This document shows positions 6,094 through 9,887 of a stretch of 9,887 nucleotides of DNA, in pieces. Source of the DNA: an uncultured Streptococcus sp. (GTDB lineage Bacteria; Bacillota; Bacilli; Lactobacillales; Streptococcaceae); assembly GCA_934196125.1 (NCBI GenBank), contig CAKPVT010000052.1:1-9887 (forward strand), written 5' to 3'. Below the pieces are notes generated by a model. That model did no database searches. It worked only from the letters and a program-made list of their open reading frames with translations, and was not told where the DNA came from. The stretch's first letter is position 1; every line of letters starts with the position of its first letter. The position numbers and the translations under genes were made by a program.

Positions 6094-6120
6094 TTAGCAC
6101 TCGATATATTGGAGTGCTAA
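6094..6120 (+). promoter_or_regulatory. CIRCE element (HrcA operator)
   Basis: TTAGCACTC (6094-6102), a 9-bp spacer, GAGTGCTAA (6112-6120): a perfect match to the CIRCE consensus. It lies just downstream of the promoter -10, in the 5' untranslated region, where HrcA represses. Confidence 0.98.
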
Positions 6121-6178
6121 AAAGAATTTAGCTCTGCTATTTTCAAACAAAAATTAAGAGATAATTGGAGGCAAAAGC

Positions 6179-6463
6179 ATGTTAAAACCATTAGGTGACC
6201 GTGTGGTCTTGAAAGTTGAAGAAGAAAAAGAGCAAACAGTTGGTGGTTTTGTCCTTGCTGGCGCAAGCAAAGAAAGAACTCAAGTAGCAACTGTTGTAGC
6301 AGTCGGTGACGGTGCTCGTACCTTGACAGGTGAACTGGTAGCGCCAAGTGTTGCGGCAGGTGATAAAGTCATTATTGAAAATGGTGTTGGAATTGAAGTC
6401 AAAGACGACGATAACACAGTAACTATCGTTCGTGAAGCAGATATTTTGGCTATTCTAGCATAA
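6179..6463 (+). CDS. groES: Co-chaperonin GroES
   Basis: The 94-residue cap of the chaperonin. A heptamer binds the apical face of GroEL in an ATP-dependent way and closes the folding chamber. The sequence opens with the family hallmark MLKPLGDRVVLKVEEEKEQT, has the mobile-loop region around residues 17-33 (TVGGFVLAGASKE), and ends with the typical VREADILAIL strand. Length is standard. The ATG start follows GGAGG (6167-6171) at 7 bases. It is the first gene of the groES-groEL operon, 67 bp ahead of groEL, behind the CtsR/CIRCE promoter, so expression should rise on heat shock and protein stress. No damage is seen. Confidence 0.98.
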   Translation: MLKPLGDRVVLKVEEEKEQTVGGFVLAGASKERTQVATVVAVGDGARTLTGELVAPSVAAGDKVIIENGVGIEVKDDDNTVTIVREADILAILA

Positions 6464-6530
6464 GAGAGATTGTGCTATTAACGTTTATTTAGAAAAATTA
6501 TCAATAGAGATAAAATAGAGGAAACTAATC

Positions 6531-8159
6531 ATGGCAAAAGATATTAAATTTTCAGCAGATGCACGTGCAAGCATGATGCGTGGTGTGGATATTTTGGCAG
6601 ATACCGTTAAAGTAACCTTAGGCCCTAAAGGTCGTAACGTGGTTCTTGAAAAATCATTTGGTTCACCACTTATCACAAATGATGGTGTGACAATCGCCAA
6701 AGAAATCGAATTAGAAGACCATTTTGAAAATATGGGAGCTAAACTTGTATCAGAAGTTGCTTCAAAAACAAACGACATCGCTGGTGACGGTACGACAACT
6801 GCCACAGTATTGACACAAGCTATCGTTCGTGAAGGTCTTAAAAACGTTACTGCGGGTGCAAACCCAATTGGTATCCGTCGTGGTATCGAATCAGCTGTCG
6901 CTGTTGCAGTTGACGAATTGAAAGCTATTGCTCAACCAGTTGCTAATAAAGAAGCGATTGCTCAAGTTGCTGCGGTTTCATCACGTTCTGAAAAAGTTGG
7001 TGAATACATTTCAGAAGCTATGGAAAAAGTTGGTAATGATGGTGTTATCACAATCGAAGAATCACGTGGTATGGAAACAGAACTTGATGTAGTAGAAGGT
7101 ATGCAATTTGACCGTGGATACCTTTCACAATACATGGTTACTGACAACGAAAAAATGGTTGCTGACCTTGAAAATCCATACATCTTGATTACAGATAAGA
7201 AAATCTCAAACATTCAAGATATCTTACCACTTCTTGAAGAAGTGCTCAAAACAAGTCGTCCACTTCTTATTATTGCAGACGACGTTGATGGTGAAGCTCT
7301 TCCAACACTTGTCCTTAACAAAATCCGTGGTACTTTCAACGTTGTAGCTGTTAAAGCTCCAGGATTTGGTGACCGTCGTAAAGCAATGCTTGAAGATATC
7401 GCTATTTTGACTGGTGCTACAGTGATTACAGAAGATCTTGGTCTTGAGTTGAAAGATGCTAACATGGCAGCCCTTGGTCAAGCCGCTAAAGTAACTGTTG
7501 ATAAAGACAGCACAGTTCTCGTTGAAGGTGCTGGTGATGCTGATGCTATCGCTAACCGTGTCAATGTGATTAAATCACAACTCGAAGCAACAACATCAGA
7601 ATTTGACCGTGAAAAATTACAAGAACGTTTGGCTAAATTAGCTGGTGGAGTAGCTGTTATCAAAGTTGGTGCAGCGACAGAAACAGAATTGAAAGAAATG
7701 AAATTGCGTATTGAAGATGCGCTTAATGCCACACGCGCTGCCGTTGAAGAGGGGATTGTTGCAGGTGGTGGTACAGCACTTGTCAATGTCGTTTCAAAAG
7801 TTGCTGAACTTGAACTTGACGGTGATGAAGCAACAGGTCGTAACATTGTTCTTCGTGCTCTTGAAGAACCGGTTCGTCAAATTGCATTCAATGCTGGTTA
7901 CGAAGGTTCAGTTATCATCGAACACTTGAAAAACTCAGAAGTTGGTACAGGATTTAACGCTGCCAACGGTGAATGGGTAAACATGGTTGAAGCAGGTATC
8001 ATTGACCCTGTTAAAGTAACACGTTCAGCCCTTCAAAATGCCGCGTCAGTTGCAAGTCTTATTTTGACAACTGAAGCCGTTGTGGCTAATCATCCAGAAC
8101 CAGCTGCACCAGCGCCAGCAGCTCCAGGTATGGACCCATCAATGATGGGTGGCTTCTAA
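6531..8159 (+). CDS. groEL: Chaperonin GroEL (60 kDa)
   Basis: A 542-residue chaperonin that folds non-native cytosolic proteins in its double-ring cavity, with ATP and GroES. Visible landmarks: equatorial LGPKGRNVVLEK (30-41), the ATP-site GDGTTTATVL with catalytic-region Asp86, the apical domain with VVEGMQFDRGYLSQYM (about residues 190) and VKAPGFGDRRKAMLEDIA (about 275-290), and the second equatorial segment EEGIVAGGGTALV. The C-terminus GMDPSMMGGF is the short streptococcal version of the GGM tail. The SD GAGGAAAC stands before the ATG. The codons are highly biased to common streptococcal ones (GAA, GGT, CGT, AAA), as expected for a very highly expressed gene and in contrast to the AT-rich gene starting at 8641. 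Confidence 0.99.
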   Translation: MAKDIKFSADARASMMRGVDILADTVKVTLGPKGRNVVLEKSFGSPLITNDGVTIAKEIELEDHFENMGAKLVSEVASKTNDIAGDGTTTATVLTQAIVREGLKNVTAGANPIGIRRGIESAVAVAVDELKAIAQPVANKEAIAQVAAVSSRSEKVGEYISEAMEKVGNDGVITIEESRGMETELDVVEGMQFDRGYLSQYMVTDNEKMVADLENPYILITDKKISNIQDILPLLEEVLKTSRPLLIIADDVDGEALPTLVLNKIRGTFNVVAVKAPGFGDRRKAMLEDIAILTGATVITEDLGLELKDANMAALGQAAKVTVDKDSTVLVEGAGDADAIANRVNVIKSQLEATTSEFDREKLQERLAKLAGGVAVIKVGAATETELKEMKLRIEDALNATRAAVEEGIVAGGGTALVNVVSKVAELELDGDEATGRNIVLRALEEPVRQIAFNAGYEGSVIIEHLKNSEVGTGFNAANGEWVNMVEAGIIDPVKVTRSALQNAASVASLILTTEAVVANHPEPAAPAPAAPGMDPSMMGGF

Positions 8160-8189
8160 GCTAGATAAATGATTATTAAAAATAACGAA

Positions 8190-8212
8190 AACTCCTCAAA
8201 TTCTGAGGAGTT
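8190..8212 (+). terminator. groEL terminator hairpin without its T-tract
   Basis: AACTCCTCA (8190-8198) pairs perfectly with TGAGGAGTT (8204-8212), loop of 5. An A-run precedes it, but instead of a T-tract the sequence continues CAGATTGAAG. It looks like a terminator whose 3' tail was removed when the downstream insertion-sequence debris was joined. Confidence 0.6.
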
Positions 8213-8236
8213 CAGATTGAAGACAAACCCTATTTA

Positions 8237-8350
8237 GGCTCTTTGTCAACTGTAGCGGGTGGCGCAGTTAAGCTCTAGAGGCTGGGCAAAAACTAGCTTC
8301 AGCATACAAAAAAGCGAGTATTTCCGCAGTTGGAGCTACTCGTTTTCCTA
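8237..8350. mobile_element. Remnant of an ISL3-family insertion-sequence end
   Basis: GGCTCTTTGTCAACTGTAG (8237-8255) is the kind of terminal repeat carried by streptococcal ISL3-family elements (IS1167/IS1193 type), from memory. The following 90 bases, including a terminator-like hairpin AAAGCGAGTA (8311-8320) / TACTCGTTTT (8337-8346), fit the non-coding end of such an element. No transposase follows and no partner end is in the window, so it is a solo, truncated end. Confidence 0.65.
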
Positions 8351-8394
8351 TGTCATAGTTTATATCATAAAAAAACAACTAGAAAGTCATGACG

Positions 8395-8512
8395 ATGTAT
8401 AAAGAGTATAACACCAATCAGTTGAGTTTGGAGCTCAATCTTGCTGACGCTATTCCCATAAATTGAGAATGGCATCATTGAAGACGCTGCTCTCTTTATC
8501 GACCACATATAA
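8395..8512 (+). pseudogene. IS1182-like transposase fragment
   Basis: ATG at 8395 opens MYKEYNTNQLSLELNLADAIP and stops at 8464-8466. Thereafter, one base out of frame, 8465-8512 reads ENGIIEDAALFIDH before another stop. Both pieces resemble parts of IS1182-family transposases (the N-terminal YNTNQL start, and the FIDGTK region further in), which would mean an internal deletion has joined them. The identification is from memory of the family and the second piece is short. It has no function. Confidence 0.5.
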
Positions 8513-8551
8513 AAATAAGGCTGTTATTTATGACAAAAAACATTGATATAG

Positions 8552-8588
8552 TTGACTTTTCGGGGGGGGGGTATAATATAATTATAAT
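8552..8588 (+). promoter_or_regulatory. Promoter with a poly-G tract in the spacer, candidate phase switch
   Basis: The -35 is TTGACT (8552-8557). It is followed by TTTC, ten G in a row (8562-8571), then TATAAT repeated in overlapping or adjacent copies at 8572-8577, 8577-8582 and 8583-8588. The spacing is 14 bp to the first -10 and 19 bp to the second; neither is the optimal 17. Gain of three G or loss of two G would give 17. The gene for the surface protein starts at 8641. Confidence 0.7.
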
Positions 8589-8610
8589 GCATTTTATGAT
8601 GTATTATAAT
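8581..8610 (+). promoter_or_regulatory. AT-rich hairpin or operator in the 5' leader of the surface-protein gene
   Basis: ATTATAATGCAT (8581-8592) and ATGTATTATAAT (8599-8610) are an imperfect inverted repeat with one G-U type mismatch and a 6-base loop. It overlaps the third possible -10. It may be an operator or an mRNA-stabilising 5' stem; chance is also possible in such AT-rich DNA. Confidence 0.35.
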
Positions 8611-8640
8611 GTATATATTAATATGAAGGGAAAAAATTAG

Positions 8641-9887
8641 ATGTCTTCAAAATTTTCATCTGCATTTGTGGTGACACTGTTACTGTCGCATACGGTATTA
8701 GCTCCATTGACAGCCGTTGCACAAGAACAAGACGCATCACCGCAACAAGTACAAAAAACAACCGATTCAAATTCAAATGAGTCAGTAGAAGCTGCGCAAA
8801 AAGAGGGGGCAGAATCCATTGATGATGGGATGCCTGATAAAACACCTCAAGACGCATCACCGCAACAAGTACAAGGAACAACCGATTCAAATTCAAATGA
8901 GTCAGTAGAAGCTGCGCAAAGAGCGGTGGCAGAGCCCATTGATAATTGGATGCCTGATAAAAATCTTCAAAAAATTGTATCTGAATCCTTAGGTATAGGC
9001 GTACAAGATGTAACAAAAGATAATATAAAAACTCTTTCAACATTAAAAAGCAACAGAAAAGATATAAATATCAATAATTTAGAAGGTTTGCAGTATGCTA
9101 CATCTCTTACGACTTTACAGGTATATGCTAAAGGCTTGACAGATTTATCACCGATAAAATCAATTGCTTCTTTGAAAAATTTAGTACTTATAGATAGTAG
9201 TGTTTCTGATTTTTCAATGTTTAATGTGAATACCTCTTTGGAATTTTTATATTTATCACCAAGTAAGGTTTATGCGGATTCTGATAGAAGTACGGATGTA
9301 GAAACATTATATAATGATAATTCAGTAAGACAAATCAGTGAGAAGTTTCCAAATTTATCAAACTTAACATTACAAGGATATTGTAATGGACAGAGTTATA
9401 CAGATTTTCCGACCTATACAGGAAAAATTACTGACGTTTCTCCATTGGCAAAATTGAAAAATTTGACATACCTAAATGTAGCGTGTAATGAAATTACAGA
9501 TTTTTCAATGTTACCCGATGCTTTAAATGTTGGACTATCCTACCAGCAGAGTTTTTTAGAGAAAGACATCACTTATTTTGAAGTTTCAGATAGTGGAAGC
9601 AACTATAAAATGAAGTTTCCGTTAATTACTGGAGTGGATGGAACACTACAAAATTTAGAAACTGAATTTACATCAAAAAATCTTTTTTTACCTGATAAAG
9701 TTTATAGAGTAAGATTACCATTTGGTTTAAAATCGGGTGGAGTAGCTATGTATTATGGAAAAGTTTCAACGCATAAGAATCAAACAAGCGTAGATGCCCA
9801 TAATTCTACCTTGTACACAGGAGATACTTGGAATGCGCAAGACAACTTTGATGGTGCCAAAGATAGAGATGGTAATCCTGTCAACTT
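8641..9887 (+). CDS. Internalin-like secreted leucine-rich-repeat protein, 3' end beyond the window
   Basis: An open frame of 415 codons without stop. Residues 1-27 are a signal peptide (hydrophobic VVTLLLSHTVLAPLTA, likely cleavage after AVA27). Residues 30-109 are two copies of a 40-residue Gln/Thr/Ser/Asn/Glu-rich, low-complexity repeat. Residues from about 101 (DNWMPDKNLQKIVSESLGI) look like the internalin N-cap, followed by leucine-rich repeats to about 300 (LEGLQYATSLTTL, LTDLSPIKSIASLKNLVLID, ITDVSPLAKLKNLTYLNV). A beta-rich linker follows, and from residue 384 (VDAHNSTLYTGDTWNAQDNFDGAKDRDG) a bacterial Ig-like domain of the Big_3 kind found in Listeria internalins. An LPXTG or other wall anchor is expected beyond the edge but not seen. 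SD GAAGGG (8625-8630) lies 10 bases before the ATG. The LRR part is much more AT-rich than the neighbours, suggesting acquisition. The likely role is adhesion to host or other surfaces (inferred). Confidence 0.85.
   Translation, partial: MSSKFSSAFVVTLLLSHTVLAPLTAVAQEQDASPQQVQKTTDSNSNESVEAAQKEGAESIDDGMPDKTPQDASPQQVQGTTDSNSNESVEAAQRAVAEPIDNWMPDKNLQKIVSESLGIGVQDVTKDNIKTLSTLKSNRKDININNLEGLQYATSLTTLQVYAKGLTDLSPIKSIASLKNLVLIDSSVSDFSMFNVNTSLEFLYLSPSKVYADSDRSTDVETLYNDNSVRQISEKFPNLSNLTLQGYCNGQSYTDFPTYTGKITDVSPLAKLKNLTYLNVACNEITDFSMLPDALNVGLSYQQSFLEKDITYFEVSDSGSNYKMKFPLITGVDGTLQNLETEFTSKNLFLPDKVYRVRLPFGLKSGGVAMYYGKVSTHKNQTSVDAHNSTLYTGDTWNAQDNFDGAKDRDGNPVN
8728..8967 (+). repeat. Two tandem 120-bp in-frame repeats in the surface-protein gene
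   Basis: Copy 1 at 8728-8847 and copy 2 at 8848-8967 have a period of exactly 120 bp (40 codons). The first 90 bases are nearly identical (two changes, AA to GG), the last 30 diverge moderately. Both copies end in a version of IDxxMPDK, which is the start of the internalin cap in copy 2, so the duplication includes the repeat-cap boundary. Copy number can change by recombination without shifting frame. Confidence 0.95.

Noticed and set aside
7478..7846. 122-codon minus-strand open frame inside groEL
   Set aside because: Antisense frame produced by the strong codon bias of groEL; Ser/Ala/Thr-rich, no family features, no SD.
8728..8967. CRISPR-like array
   Set aside because: Repeats are contiguous, 120 bp long and in frame within a coding sequence; no spacers.
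8618..9043. 141-codon open frame on the minus strand over the surface-protein repeats
   Set aside because: It mirrors the tandem repeat of the real gene, has no SD and its product looks like a reverse-complement artefact.

Overview
The window looks like chromosomal DNA from a low-GC streptococcus. The markers are a competence-type SsbB with a ComX (cin) box, a pepA/proC pair, the streptococcal small-membrane-protein/thioredoxin/YtpR cluster, and groESL with a CIRCE element plus a CtsR-like site. The bovis/equinus/gallolyticus group is my best guess from overall flavour and the amount of gene decay, but this is inference and not a determination.

Layout. Positions 1-91 appear to be the end of an insertion sequence on the minus strand, running off the left edge. 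On the minus strand follow proC (129-899) and pepA (960-2027), read as pepA-proC. A divergent intergenic region then drives a plus-strand operon: a small DUF4651-like membrane protein (2145-2426), a thioredoxin-like protein (2431-2748) and YtpR (2757-3398), ending in a bidirectional terminator. A minus-strand SAM methyltransferase (3471-4189) is broken by two frameshifts. ssbB (4300-4695) follows with its own competence promoter and terminator. Between ssbB and groESL lies a wreck: a Cof-type HAD phosphatase with a lost start codon, an internal stop and no C-terminus runs directly into the C-terminal two thirds of an ABC transporter ATPase, itself frameshifted. The groES-groEL operon (6179-8159) is intact and looks doubly stress-regulated.

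After groEL the character changes. The groEL terminator hairpin has lost its T-tract, and about 350 bp of insertion-sequence debris follow: an ISL3-type end and an IS1182-like transposase N-terminus. Then comes an AT-rich gene for a secreted, internalin-like leucine-rich-repeat protein (from 8641, running off the right edge). Its promoter contains a run of 10 G between the -35 and the -10 boxes, and its N-terminus carries a 120-bp in-frame tandem duplication. This is the most interesting part of the window: a probably acquired surface-protein locus with the signature of phase-variable transcription and a recombinogenic coding repeat.

How the pieces fit. The housekeeping genes (proline synthesis, peptide turnover, redox and tRNA-binding functions, chaperonin) are intact, while accessory transport, methyltransferase and phosphatase genes are decaying. 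IS debris marks the boundaries. This fits a host-adapted or food-adapted streptococcus undergoing reductive evolution while keeping or gaining surface functions; that ecological reading is inference.
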